Assembly (NCBI GenBank): GCA_964503125.1
Contig: CAZCZE010000024.1
Coordinates: 53,626 to 117,625 of the forward strand
DNA from: FEN-1219 sp964503125
GTDB taxonomy: Bacteria > Pseudomonadota > Gammaproteobacteria > Steroidobacterales > Rariloculaceae
DNA: 64,000 nt
Direction: 5' to 3'
The notes beneath the pieces were generated by a model. The model was given only the letters and a program-made list of their open reading frames with translations, did not search any database and was not told the origin of the DNA. The position numbers and the translations under genes are program-made. Positions 49,909 to 58,429 of this stretch are shown in pieces (the first letter of the stretch is position 1; the number at the start of each line of letters is the position of its first letter).

Positions 49909-50891
49909 GCCAAACTCCGCACGCTGACGTCGCCCGCGACGATGCGCCGCCGCGCGCCCGCGGCGGTCTCGACGAGCAGCGCGCCGTCCGAGTCGATGCC
50001 GAGCGCCGTCCCCGTCACGGCGCCGCCCGCCTCGTCGAGGCGCACGGCACGTCCGCGCAGGTAGTCGCCCGAGCGCCATTCGTTGCGATAGGCGGCGAAC
50101 CCCGTCGCGGCGTAGTCGGCGAACAGCATGCCAAGATCGTCGACGAGCGCGGCGACGAGCGCCAACCGCGGCGGCGGCTCGCCGCCCAAAGCCGTGGCGA
50201 GATCGACGGCGCCGCGCGGCCAGTCGCAGAGCTCGCGCAGTAGCTCGCGCGGCAACGCGACGTTGAGCCCGACGCCGGCCACGACGTGCGAGCCGCCCTG
50301 CGCCTCGACCGCGAGCTCGAGCAGGATGCCGCCGAGCTTGCGCTCGTCGAAGACGAGATCGTTGGGCCACTTGAGCGCGATCGCGAGCCCGGAAACGCGC
50401 TCGAGCACGCGCCGCACGACGACCCCCACGGCGAGCGTGAGCGCAGGCAGCTCGGCCGGCATCTCGGCGAACTGCCAGCCGACCGAGAGACAGACGCCGG
50501 CGCCGAGCGGCGTAGTCCAACTACGCCCGCGCCGTCCGCGCCCGGCCGTCTGGAACTCCGCGACGCAGACGTCGAGCTTGGCCGTAGGCGGCGGCACGCG
50601 CAGCAGGTGCCGGTTCGTCGAGCCGAGCTCCGTGAACACCTCGAGCCCAGCCAGCCGCGCGGCAGTTTCGGGCTTGAGCGCGGCGCGCAGCGCCGCGGCG
50701 TCGAGCAAGTCGAGGCGACGAGCGAGGCGATAACCTTCGCCGGGCACCGCATCGACCGCGAGCCCCCAATCGGCGAGCTTGCCGACCTGCTTCCAAATGG
50801 CCGCGCGCGTGACGCCGAACTCGCGCGCGAGCGCCTCGCCCGAATGCGTCCGGCCGTCGGCGAGCGCGTGCAACAGGCGTTCGGCCGTCAC
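49905..50891 (-). CDS. birA: biotin protein ligase / biotin operon repressor
   Basis: Bifunctional BirA of 328 residues: activates biotin with ATP, transfers it to acetyl-CoA carboxylase BCCP and represses biotin genes. The N-terminal winged helix (about 8-65, ALAREFGVTRAAIWKQVGKL) is present, so the repressor class applies. Catalytic motifs are GRGRRGRSW, KWPNDL, GGILLE and GVGLNV. The C-terminal SH3-like domain ends VSVRSLA. Start GTG 50891 overlaps the plsY stop by 4 bp (GTGA). Stop overlaps coaX ATG. Confidence 0.95.
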   Translation of the reverse strand: MTAERLLHALADGRTHSGEALAREFGVTRAAIWKQVGKLADWGLAVDAVPGEGYRLARRLDLLDAAALRAALKPETAARLAGLEVFTELGSTNRHLLRVPPPTAKLDVCVAEFQTAGRGRRGRSWTTPLGAGVCLSVGWQFAEMPAELPALTLAVGVVVRRVLERVSGLAIALKWPNDLVFDERKLGGILLELAVEAQGGSHVVAGVGLNVALPRELLRELCDWPRGAVDLATALGGEPPPRLALVAALVDDLGMLFADYAATGFAAYRNEWRSGDYLRGRAVRLDEAGGAVTGTALGIDSDGALLVETAAGARRRIVAGDVSVRSLA

Positions 50892-51550
50892 TTGTGCGAT
50901 TGGCCGCGGCGCAACCAGCGCGCGCCCGGACTCGCAAACCGCGACTCGGTGCCGTCGAGCATGCGCTGGATGTTGCTGCGGTGCGCGTAGATGAGCAGCG
51001 CGGTCGTCGCGCCCGCCCAGAGGAACAAACCGGTCTGCTCGGGCAGCGCCGTGACGCCCACGAACAGCGCGGCGACGAGCCCCGCGCTCATCGTCGCGAG
51101 CCCGACGTAGCCGGTCGTGAAGACGATGAGCACCCACGCGCCGATCGCGGGCAGCGCGGCGACGGGCGCCAAGAAGCAGAGCAATCCGGCCGCCGTCGCA
51201 CCGCCCTTGCCGCCGCGGAAGCCGAACCATACGGGGAACACGTGGCCCAAAATCGCGGCGAACGACACGCCGTACAGCACGAGCTCGCGGTCGACCTGCG
51301 CATCGATGCCGACGCCGGGCAGATCGAGTGGCGGGATCGCGACGGCCGCGAGGATCCCTTTGCCGATGTCGATGATCATGACCCAGAGCGCGAACACCTT
51401 GCCCTGCGTCCGCAGTGCGTTGGTGCCGCCGGGATTGCCGCTGCCGGCCTTGCGGATGTCGATGCCGCCGTAGAAGAAGCCGACGAGCAGGCTGCCGAGC
51501 ACGGCACCGATGAGATACGCGAGCGTCACCTTGAGTCCGAGCTCGATCAT
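50888..51550 (-). CDS. plsY: glycerol-3-phosphate acyltransferase PlsY
   Basis: Inner-membrane acyltransferase that makes lysophosphatidic acid from acyl-phosphate. The 220 residues hold five to six hydrophobic helices and the three PlsY motifs: GSGNPGGTNALRTQGK (motif 1), FRGGKGGATAAG (motif 2) and AHRSNIQRMLDGTE (motif 3). Start ATG 51550. Its stop overlaps the birA GTG, linking phospholipid and biotin genes. The M61 peptidase gene ends 43 bp upstream, and the operon may begin there. Confidence 0.95.
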   Translation of the reverse strand: MIELGLKVTLAYLIGAVLGSLLVGFFYGGIDIRKAGSGNPGGTNALRTQGKVFALWVMIIDIGKGILAAVAIPPLDLPGVGIDAQVDRELVLYGVSFAAILGHVFPVWFGFRGGKGGATAAGLLCFLAPVAALPAIGAWVLIVFTTGYVGLATMSAGLVAALFVGVTALPEQTGLFLWAGATTALLIYAHRSNIQRMLDGTESRFASPGARWLRRGQSHK

Positions 51551-51593
51551 GCGGTGCCTCGAGTCAAATGCACGCCGTCATGTTAGGCCGCCG

Positions 51594-53372
51594 CTACTCG
51601 CCGAGCCATGCCCGCCGGCGCTCGAGCGCGGCCGGCTCGGCGTCGTCGCGCAGCGCTAGATAACAGGCATCGAGCGGCGCCGGGCGCAGCACGAGGCCCG
51701 CCTCGAGCAGCTCGTCGCCGCGAAAGACCGTCGCGGTCACGCGCTCGCCGGCCTCGAAGCGGCCGAGCCGGCGCGCGAGATTGCGGCTCGTGACGCGCAG
51801 CCGGTCGAGCGCGACGAGCACGTCGCCGGCCGTAAGCCCCGCGCGCTCGGCGGGGCCGCCGTCGAGCACATTGACGAGCTCGATCCCGTGCTCGCGATCG
51901 CGCGTCGTAGCGCCGAGCGCCAGCGGCTCGCCGTTGGCGGCGCGCGGGGTGCCGCCGCGGTCGTCGGGGCCGGCCGTAACGCGCATCTCGAGCGCGACGC
52001 CGAATTGTGCCAAGAGCTCGCGCAGCGGCGGGTCCTCGGTGCCGCGCACGCAGCTCGCGAAGAACTCGGTAAGGTCGAGCCCGCTCTGCTCCGCGGCGAG
52101 CGCCTCGAAGCCATCCTCGGGCACGCCGACGTCGCGCGCGCCGTAGCGCCGCCAGAGCTCGCGCACGACGTCGTCGAGCGACGTGCGGCCCGCGGTATCG
52201 AGCCGCAATTTAAGATCGAGCGCGAGCGCCACCATCGCGCCTTTCGTGTAGTAGCTGATGCTCGTGTTCGGATGGTGCGGCTCGGGACGATAGAGCACGT
52301 CCCACGCGTCGAAGCTCGCCGCTGCCAAGCTCTGGCGGAAGCGGCCAGGCTGGCGATACACGCGCGTGAGCATCTCGCCGAGGCGCTGCAAGAACGCGCC
52401 GACCGTGAACACGCTGCTGCGCAAGAGCAGCAGATCCTGGTAGTAGCTCGTGACGCCCTCGAACACCCAGAGCAGGCGCGTGTGGTTGCGGCGGTCGAGC
52501 TGGTACGGCATGAACGCCGCGGGCTTGGTGCGCTTCACGTGCCAGGCGTGAAAATACTCGTGGCTCGCGAGCGCGAGGAAACGCTGGTAGTCGCGTGGCT
52601 GGCCCGTCTCGCCCACTTTCGGCAGATCGTCGCGGCTGAAGATGAGGCTCGTCGAGGCACGATGCTCGAGGCCGCCGTAACCCTCGGCGACGGCCAGGCC
52701 CAAAAACCAATAGCGCGCGAACGGCGCCGGCGCGCCGAAGAACTCGATCTGCGCGGCGCAAAGCTGGGCCAAGTCGGCCGCGACGCGGTCGAGATCGGAT
52801 TCGAAGCGACCCGCGACGACGAGCCGATGCGGCACGCCCGCGGCCGTAAATTCGACGCTCTCGAACGTGCCGATCTCGGCGGGATGATCGAGCAGCTCGT
52901 CATAGTCTTGGGCGCGGTACGCGCCGAACCCGCGCTCGTCGACTTCGTGCGGCGCGAGCGCCGTGGCCACGCGCCATTCTTCGCAAATCGAGTACGGCGG
53001 CGGCTCGAGCGTCACCTCGATCGGCTCCGCGTCGCGGCCTTCGGGCAGCAGGAACACGCAGGGGCCGTTGAAGTACGCGCGCTGCCGGTCGAGGTAGGCG
53101 CCGCGCACCGACTGATCGAGCGCATGCACCGTGATCGTGACCGTCAGCGTCCGGCCCCCGCCGCGCACACACCAGGTCGCCGCGGCGACCTTGTCGGCCG
53201 CAACCGGCTCGCGGCCGCTCTTGGCTTCGACGTGAACGACGTGGCGCGCGAAGTCGCGCAGCAGGTAGCTGCCCGGGATCCAAGCCGGTAACGAAAAGCG
53301 CTGCTCCGCCGCGGGTTTGTCGATGCGGCACTCGATCTCGAAGTGGTGCCGATCGAGGTCGGCGAGGCGCAC
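51594..53372 (-). CDS. M61-family metallopeptidase with C-terminal PDZ domain
   Basis: Zinc aminopeptidase-like protein of 592 residues, M61 glycyl aminopeptidase type. The zinc motif is SHEYFHAWHVKR (HExxH), with GGLEHRAST upstream as the family GLEH segment; glutamate after the motif (VFEGVTSYYQD) is the third ligand. The C-terminal PDZ domain is about residues 470-560 (VLDGGPAERAGLTAGDVLVA). The given start is GTG 53372 (VRLADLD). The family usually begins about five residues earlier (IRYR), and CTG 53387 with a GAGGA upstream would give it. Cytosolic or periplasmic location unclear; no signal seen. Confidence 0.9.
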   Translation of the reverse strand: MRLADLDRHHFEIECRIDKPAAEQRFSLPAWIPGSYLLRDFARHVVHVEAKSGREPVAADKVAAATWCVRGGGRTLTVTITVHALDQSVRGAYLDRQRAYFNGPCVFLLPEGRDAEPIEVTLEPPPYSICEEWRVATALAPHEVDERGFGAYRAQDYDELLDHPAEIGTFESVEFTAAGVPHRLVVAGRFESDLDRVAADLAQLCAAQIEFFGAPAPFARYWFLGLAVAEGYGGLEHRASTSLIFSRDDLPKVGETGQPRDYQRFLALASHEYFHAWHVKRTKPAAFMPYQLDRRNHTRLLWVFEGVTSYYQDLLLLRSSVFTVGAFLQRLGEMLTRVYRQPGRFRQSLAAASFDAWDVLYRPEPHHPNTSISYYTKGAMVALALDLKLRLDTAGRTSLDDVVRELWRRYGARDVGVPEDGFEALAAEQSGLDLTEFFASCVRGTEDPPLRELLAQFGVALEMRVTAGPDDRGGTPRAANGEPLALGATTRDREHGIELVNVLDGGPAERAGLTAGDVLVALDRLRVTSRNLARRLGRFEAGERVTATVFRGDELLEAGLVLRPAPLDACYLALRDDAEPAALERRRAWLGE

Positions 53373-53459
53373 GCGATAACGGATCAGAGAGAGGTCCTCG
53401 AGCGCTCGACGCGCTTACCCTTGCGACCTCTGCATTGTCGCATAGCCGTGCTGTGCTAA

Positions 53460-53623
53460 GGTGCGCGCTAGGCGGTGCCCGACGAGGGCTAAGAGGGAAC
53501 GCAGTACCAACTGCGGCTGTTCCCGCAACTGTAGCCGGCAAGGTGCTCGCGCGAATGCCACTGAGGACCACCTCGGGAAGGCGCGCGAGACCGCTAGAGC
53601 CGGCGAGCCAGGAGACCTGCCGC
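53460..53623 (+). ncRNA. cobalamin (B12) riboswitch
   Basis: All main conserved elements are present in order: AAGAGGGAA (53490-53498), the CCCGCAACTGT core (53522-53532), ATGCCACTG (53555-53563), CGGGAAGGC (53574-53582) and the B12 box AGCCAGGAGACCTGCC (53607-53622). The arms between form the usual paired P3-P6 stems, and the left flank reads GGTGCCC at 53475. It lies in the leader of a B12-transport operon (btuF-like at 53707), so high cobalamin should reduce import. Expression platform at 53625-53706 described separately. The rest of 53373-53459 shows nothing else. Confidence 0.95.
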
Positions 53624-53624
53624 C

Positions 53625-53693
53625 GTTGTCGTCCTTCCGTGTGCCGGGAAAGCGCGCGGTACGGGATTCCGTCGTGGCGACGACTCGTTTTTT
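53625..53693 (+). terminator. riboswitch expression platform: terminator with alternative pairing
   Basis: GTCGT-GGCG-ACGAC (53671-53684), three further bases, then six T (53688-53693) form a weak intrinsic terminator just before the btuF-like gene. Its distal arm GACGAC (53679-53684) could instead pair with GTCGTC at 53628-53633, directly after the B12 box, giving an antiterminator. The short CTCG/CGAG pair around the T-tract could also hide the GGAG ribosome site at 53701-53704. The choice between transcriptional and translational control is inferred. Confidence 0.5.
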
Positions 53694-53706
53694 GCGAGCT
53701 GGAGCC

Positions 53707-54570
53707 ATGTCGAGAACCGTCCGCCGACTCGCGCGCGCGTGCGCGCAGCAGAGCTCTAAGGCGCTGGCTCTTGCGTGCGCCTGCACTCATCTCGCCGCTG
53801 GCGCCGACGACGCGCCGCCGACCGTCGCCTCGGTCAACCTCTGCGCCGACCAGCACGTGCTCGCGCTCGCCGATCCTAAGCAGATTCTGAGCGTGAGCTG
53901 GCTCGCGGCCGATCCGCACGAGTCGCTGTTCGCGACCGAAGCGCAGCGCTACGCCCTGAACTACGGCTCGGCCGAGGAGCTGCTCAAGTTCGCTCCCGAC
54001 GTCGTGATCGCCGGCGCCTATACGAGCCCGTTCTCGCGCGCACTGCTGCAGCGACTCGGCCGGCGGGTCGTCGAGCTCGCGCCCGAGGCGTCGGTGGCCG
54101 ACATCGAGCACAACGTACGCCTCGTCGCCGCAGCGATCGGTCAAGCCGAGCGTGGCGAGCGGCTGGTCGCCGCGGTGCGCGCAGACCTCGACGTCATCGC
54201 GGCGCACCGTCCCGCGCGCAAGCTCGCGACCGTGGTCGTGCGGCCCGGCGGCTTCACCGTGGGCGCGGGCTCGCTCGTCGACGAGCTCATCGCGCTCGCG
54301 GGCCTGCGCAACGTCGCGGCCGAGCAGGGCCTCGATCGTTGGGGCAGTTTGTCGATGGAGACGCTGCTGCGCAGCGCGCCGGAGCTCATCGTGCTCACGA
54401 GCTACCGCAGCGCGCAGCCGTCGCTCGCCAACACCGTGCTCGAGCATCCGGCCTTGACGCGGCTCGGAACCGCACGTCCGACGGTCACCGTGCCCGCGGC
54501 GCTGTGGTCGTGCGGGCTGCCGCGCAGCCTCGAGTCGGCGGCCCTGCTGCAGCGAGCGGCCGGCGAATGA
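53707..54570 (+). CDS. btuF: BtuF-like cobalamin ABC transporter substrate-binding protein
   Basis: Periplasmic binding protein of 287 residues for a B12-type ABC importer. A signal peptide with a basic start and ALALACACTHLAAGA core ends near residue 38. The mature part starts VASVNLCADQHVLALADPKQ, the usual beginning of BtuF/FecB-like proteins (LNLCADQ), and the two lobes are joined by one helix. Start ATG 53707 with GGAG directly upstream. Its stop overlaps the permease start (ATGA, 54567). The riboswitch upstream supports cobalamin or a precursor as ligand. Confidence 0.85.
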   Translation: MSRTVRRLARACAQQSSKALALACACTHLAAGADDAPPTVASVNLCADQHVLALADPKQILSVSWLAADPHESLFATEAQRYALNYGSAEELLKFAPDVVIAGAYTSPFSRALLQRLGRRVVELAPEASVADIEHNVRLVAAAIGQAERGERLVAAVRADLDVIAAHRPARKLATVVVRPGGFTVGAGSLVDELIALAGLRNVAAEQGLDRWGSLSMETLLRSAPELIVLTSYRSAQPSLANTVLEHPALTRLGTARPTVTVPAALWSCGLPRSLESAALLQRAAGE

Positions 54571-55571
54571 GCGCGAGCAGCGACGACGCGTGGCCGCGGC
54601 GCGCCGCGCTCCTTGCGGTCCTATTCGTGCTCGCGGGCCTCGCCGCCGGTGTTTCGATCCTCGTGGGCCGCGACGGCGGCGGACCGACGCTCGGCTTCGG
54701 TGGACCCGAGATCGCGCAGGTCATCTTCACGGAGATTCGCCTGCCCCGCACGCTGCTCGCGTTGCTCGTTGGCGGCACGCTCGGCTTGACGGGCGCGGCG
54801 CTCCAAGGGCTGCTGCGCAATCCCCTCGCGGAGCCCGGCCTGCTCGGCGCCTCGAGCGGCGCCGCGCTCGGCGCGGTCATCGTGTTCTATTTCGGCTTCG
54901 CGACGGCGACCTCGCTGCTGTTGCCGCTCGGCGCCGTCATGGGATCACTCGTGGCGCTCGCAGTGCTCTACGCGCTCGCGGGACGGCGCAGCGACCTGCT
55001 CACCATCGTGCTCGCCGGCATCGCGATCAACGCACTCGCGGCGGCGTTGACTTCGCTCGCGCTGAACTTCGCACCGAGCCCCTATGCCGCGCTCGAGATC
55101 CTGTTCTGGATGCTCGGCTCGCTCGCCGACCGGAGCTTGGCGCACGTGTACCTCGCCTTGCCGTTGATGGTGCCGGGCTGGCTGCTCGTGATCGCGGCCG
55201 CGCGCGGTCTCGATGCGCTGACGCTCGGCGAGGAGACGGCATTGAGCCTCGGCTTCGACCCGCGCCGCACGCAATGGCTCGTCATCGGCGGCACGGCGCT
55301 CGCCGTCGGCGGCGCCGTCGCCGTGACCGGCATCGTCGGCTTCGTGGGCTTGGTGGTGCCGCACCTGTTGCGCCGCGCGGCCGGCCAGCACCCGAGCCGT
55401 CTGTTGCTGCCGAGCTTCCTCGGCGGCGCGTTGCTCACGACGCTCGCCGACTTGGGCGTGCGCCTCATGCCGCCCGGTCCGGAGCTCAAGCTCGGCGTCG
55501 TCACGGCGCTCGTCGGCGCGCCGTTTTTCCTGCACCTCGTCATGCGCCCGCGCACAGAGCTGGCGGGTTGA
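54567..55571 (+). CDS. btuC: BtuC-like permease (FecCD family)
   Basis: Inner-membrane permease of 334 residues with about ten hydrophobic helices. Family signatures are RLPRTLLALLVGGTLGLTGA near residue 55, NPLAEPGLLGASSGAALGA near 85, the coupling segment ALSLGFDPRRTQWL and the GIVGFVGLVVPHLLRRAAG region near 260. FecCD-type permeases transport B12 or siderophores; the riboswitch favours B12. Start ATG 54567 overlaps the btuF-like stop. The ATPase gene follows 7 bp after the stop. Confidence 0.92.
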   Translation: MSASSDDAWPRRAALLAVLFVLAGLAAGVSILVGRDGGGPTLGFGGPEIAQVIFTEIRLPRTLLALLVGGTLGLTGAALQGLLRNPLAEPGLLGASSGAALGAVIVFYFGFATATSLLLPLGAVMGSLVALAVLYALAGRRSDLLTIVLAGIAINALAAALTSLALNFAPSPYAALEILFWMLGSLADRSLAHVYLALPLMVPGWLLVIAAARGLDALTLGEETALSLGFDPRRTQWLVIGGTALAVGGAVAVTGIVGFVGLVVPHLLRRAAGQHPSRLLLPSFLGGALLTTLADLGVRLMPPGPELKLGVVTALVGAPFFLHLVMRPRTELAG

Positions 55572-55578
55572 GGCCGCG

Positions 55579-56382
55579 ATGACGCTCGTCGCCGCCAATC
55601 TCGAGGTCCGGTATCAGACGCGCGCGGCCGTGCATGCCACGTCGGTGGCGCTCGCACCCGGCGAGCTCGTCGCGCTGGTCGGCCCGAACGGCGCGGGCAA
55701 GAGCAGCCTGTTGAAGGCCCTCGCCGGGTTGACGCCGCACGGCGGCGCGGTGACTTGGCAAGGCGCCGGCCTGGCAGAGCTCGGCTCGCGCGCGCGGGCC
55801 CGCGCTGTCGCGTACTTGCCGCAGGACGCGCCGGTCCATTGGCCACTGCTGGCACGCGACCTCGTGGCGCTCGGCCGGCTGCCGCATCGCGCGTATGGTG
55901 CCGCGCCGAGCGCTGCAGACGGCGCAGCCGTGCGTGCGGCCATGCTGGAAACCGACACGCTCGAGTTCGCGACCCGCAGCATCGACCGGCTCTCCGTCGG
56001 CGAGCGCGCACGCGTGCTGCTGGCGCGCGCGCTGGCCGTGCAGGCGCCCGTGCTGCTCGTCGACGAGCCGATCGCGATGCTCGACCCCTACCATCAACTG
56101 CACGTCATGAGCACGCTCGCAGCGTACGCAGCCGGCGGCGCGACGGGCCAATGCGTCGTCATTGTCGTGCTCCACGATTTGGGGCTCGCCGCACGATTCT
56201 GCCGCCGTGTGCTCGTCATGCGCGACGGCGCCGTCGTCGCCGACGGCCCGCCGCACGCGGCGCTCGACGACGCCTCGATACGCGCGCACTATCGCGTCGA
56301 GCCGCTGATCTCGACGCACGACGGCGAGCCCTTGATCGTGCCTTGGCGCCCACTGCGCGACGACGCGGCGCGCCAACGCTGA
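55579..56382 (+). CDS. btuD: BtuD-like ABC transporter ATP-binding protein
   Basis: Cytosolic ATPase subunit of 267 residues for the B12-type importer. Walker A GPNGAGKSS near residue 36, the Q-loop in AYLPQDAPVHWPL, a somewhat altered signature IDRLSVGERARVLLARAL, Walker B VLLVDEPIAMLD and H-loop VLHDLG are all readable. Start ATG 55579, 7 bp after the permease. With btuF and btuC it completes the importer; btuB (the outer-membrane receptor) is not in the window. Confidence 0.92.
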   Translation: MTLVAANLEVRYQTRAAVHATSVALAPGELVALVGPNGAGKSSLLKALAGLTPHGGAVTWQGAGLAELGSRARARAVAYLPQDAPVHWPLLARDLVALGRLPHRAYGAAPSAADGAAVRAAMLETDTLEFATRSIDRLSVGERARVLLARALAVQAPVLLVDEPIAMLDPYHQLHVMSTLAAYAAGGATGQCVVIVVLHDLGLAARFCRRVLVMRDGAVVADGPPHAALDDASIRAHYRVEPLISTHDGEPLIVPWRPLRDDAARQR

Positions 56383-56416
56383 TCGGCATTCTCGGCGCAT
56401 GCGCGAGCGTGCCAGG

Positions 56417-57061
56417 CTAGGGGCTCGCGCTGCGAATCGCGGGCCGCGCGGCCACCGTCTCGCTCCAGAGATTGAGCGCGGGGCGTCCCTCGACGGGCGG
56501 CGTGCCGCCGATCGCGCGCGCCGCGAAGCCCAGGTACACGAAACCGACGATGTCGGCGTAGGTAAAGCGCTCGCCGGCAATGAACGGGCTCTCGCCGAGG
56601 CGCGTCTCGAGCTTGTTGAAGTAGATTTCGGCGCGGCGCCGGCCGCGCTCCACGAGCGCGGGTATTTGCTCGTACGCGACGGGTCCGCCGAGCCCTCGGC
56701 CCTTGAACGCCTCGTGGCCGTTGCGCAGCGCCTCCTGCAACCCGAGATACCCCTCGTAGGTCTGAATATCCGTCCACATGAGGACGAGCGCTTGCTCCTT
56801 GGCGTCGCGTCCCATGAGATTCGGCTCGGGTTGGACTTGCTCGAGGTAGTGACAGATGGCGAGACTCTCGGTCAGGCACGTGCCGTCGTCGAGCTCGAGC
56901 ACGGGCACGGTCGCGCCCGGATTCTTGGCGAGAAACACGGGCTCCTGCTGCTCCCGCGCGCGCAGGTCGACCTCGACGGTCGGGATGTCGAGGCCCTTCT
57001 CCGCGATGAACAGCCGCACCTTGCGCGGGCTCGGGGCCAATCGATAGTCATAGAAACGCAT
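56417..57061 (-). CDS. glutathione S-transferase family protein
   Basis: Cytosolic GST-fold protein of 214 residues. The thioredoxin-like N-terminal domain begins MRFYDYRLAPSPRKVRLFIA and contains NPGATVPVLELDDGTCLTES, where the cis-Pro and ES residues bind glutathione; the helical C-terminal half ends near DIVGFVYLGFAARA. Catalytic serine may be Ser11. Such proteins conjugate or reduce electrophiles; substrate unknown. Start ATG 57061. Divergent from the phosphatidyltransferase gene and convergent with btuD (34-bp gap). Confidence 0.88.
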   Translation of the reverse strand: MRFYDYRLAPSPRKVRLFIAEKGLDIPTVEVDLRAREQQEPVFLAKNPGATVPVLELDDGTCLTESLAICHYLEQVQPEPNLMGRDAKEQALVLMWTDIQTYEGYLGLQEALRNGHEAFKGRGLGGPVAYEQIPALVERGRRRAEIYFNKLETRLGESPFIAGERFTYADIVGFVYLGFAARAIGGTPPVEGRPALNLWSETVAARPAIRSASP

Positions 57062-57119
57062 GCAGCCAGTCCCTCACGGTTACGTAGTACTACCAACCCT
57101 CGGCTCCAGAGCTCCTTCG

Positions 57120-57125
57120 TATAAT
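57120..57125 (+). promoter_or_regulatory. consensus -10 box predicting a leaderless mRNA
   Basis: A perfect TATAAT ends 6 bases before the ATG at 57132, so transcription would begin on the start codon. No Shine-Dalgarno is present (CCTCCC precedes the ATG). No -35 consensus is obvious. A similar geometry occurs before the Lrp/AsnC gene (TATTCT 7861-7866, ATG 7873). Confidence 0.6.
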
Positions 57126-57131
57126 CCTCCC

Positions 57132-57764
57132 ATGGCGAACCTCGTGACAATGAGCCGGCTCGTGCTGTTGCTCGTGGTCGTTTGGCTCTTCTATGTGCCG
57201 ACGACGCCATGGGCGTTCGCGGGCTTCTTCCTGATCATCTTCATCTTCATTTCCGACGGCCTCGACGGCTACATCGCGCGCAAGCGCCACGAGACGAGCT
57301 TGTTCGGCGCGTTGTTCGACATCGCCGGGGATCGCATCGTCGAGCTCACGCTGTGGATCGTGGCCACCGACGTGGATCTCGTGCCCATTTGGGTGCCGCT
57401 CGTCTTCGTCATGCGCGGCGTGATCGTCGACACGATCCGCTCGAGCAACGCGGTGGCGCAAGGCAAGGCGCCGTTCGCGCTCATGCGCTCCCCGCTCGGC
57501 AAGGTGCTCGTGGCCGGCAAATTCGTGCGCATCCTCTACGCAGTCGCCAAGGCCTCGGCGTTCGCAGGGTTGGCGCTGCAAAAGCCGTTCCCCGCGCTGC
57601 TGCCCGAGCTCTGGGGCCACGTCGGCTGGCTGCTCACGGCGCTGACGTACTTCTTCGTCTACCTCGCGGTCGTGTTGTGCATTGCCCGCGGGCTGCCGGT
57701 GATTGCCGAGTTTGTCTATGCCCAAAAAGACGATATCCTCTGGCGACCGGGCAAGAAACGATGA
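57132..57764 (+). CDS. CDP-alcohol phosphatidyltransferase
   Basis: Inner-membrane phospholipid synthase of 210 residues. The CDP-alcohol motif DGLDGYIARKRHETSLFGAL, continuing FDIAGDR, has all eight signature residues in their DG..AR...G...D...D order near residues 43-70. Six hydrophobic helices are expected. It could make phosphatidylglycerol phosphate or phosphatidylinositol phosphate. Start ATG 57132, leaderless by its promoter. The next gene, a HAD phosphatase, starts inside its stop (ATGA, 57761-57764), suggesting it removes the phosphate from the lipid product. Confidence 0.9.
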   Translation: MANLVTMSRLVLLLVVVWLFYVPTTPWAFAGFFLIIFIFISDGLDGYIARKRHETSLFGALFDIAGDRIVELTLWIVATDVDLVPIWVPLVFVMRGVIVDTIRSSNAVAQGKAPFALMRSPLGKVLVAGKFVRILYAVAKASAFAGLALQKPFPALLPELWGHVGWLLTALTYFFVYLAVVLCIARGLPVIAEFVYAQKDDILWRPGKKR

Positions 57765-58429
57765 AGCTCGCGATCTTCGACATCGACGGCACCCTCGTCG
57801 AGGGCAGCACCGAGCGGCGCTTTTGGCGATACCTCGCGAGGCAAGGACGCCAAGGACCGCGCCAGCTCCTCGAGTATTGCTGGTTCTGGCTGCGTTTCCG
57901 TTCGGTCTTCGGCGCGGAAACGCTGAAGAAGAACAAGGCTTACCTTATGGGGCTCGCCGTGGCGGAGGTCGACGCTCTCGCCACGCAATTCGTGACCACG
58001 GAGATCCTGCCCCGGCTCTATACGCCGGCCGTGGCGCGGCTCCAGCAACACCTGCGGCGCGGCGACACCGTGGTGCTGATCTCGGGGACATTGGAGCCGA
58101 TCGCGCGAGCCTTGGCCGCGGCGCTCGGCGTGGAGCACGTGCGCGCCACCGTGTGCCGGGAGCGCGACGGAATCTACCTCGCAAGCCCGCCGAAGGTGCA
58201 CCCGTTCGCCGCGGTGAAGCTCGCGCTGGCGGCGGAGTTCGCAGCGTGTGTGGGTGCGGATTTGCGGCAAGCGAGCGCCTACGGCGACTCGCGGCACGAC
58301 CTCGAGTTGCTCGAGGCCGTCGGCAATCCCGTCGCAGTGCGGCCCGATGGCCCGCTCCTCGCGAGGGCGCGTGGCAACCGCTGGGACATCATCGCGAGCG
58401 GCAACGCGCCACGAGTGCTGCCACAGTAG
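57761..58429 (+). CDS. HAD-IB family phosphatase
   Basis: Cytosolic or membrane-facing phosphatase of 222 residues. Motif I is FDIDGTLVEGST (nucleophile Asp8), motif II ISGTLEP near residue 113, a conserved Lys in KVHPF near 148 and motif III YGDSRHDLELL near 173. HAD-IB proteins include the PgpC-type phosphatidylglycerophosphate phosphatases and phosphoserine phosphatase-like enzymes. Overlap by 4 bp with the phosphatidyltransferase points to lipid phosphate removal. Start ATG 57761. Confidence 0.88.
   Translation: MKLAIFDIDGTLVEGSTERRFWRYLARQGRQGPRQLLEYCWFWLRFRSVFGAETLKKNKAYLMGLAVAEVDALATQFVTTEILPRLYTPAVARLQQHLRRGDTVVLISGTLEPIARALAAALGVEHVRATVCRERDGIYLASPPKVHPFAAVKLALAAEFAACVGADLRQASAYGDSRHDLELLEAVGNPVAVRPDGPLLARARGNRWDIIASGNAPRVLPQ

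Noticed and set aside
53707..56382. Siderophore or haem uptake operon
   Set aside because: FecCD-type proteins allow it, but the cobalamin riboswitch upstream supports B12.
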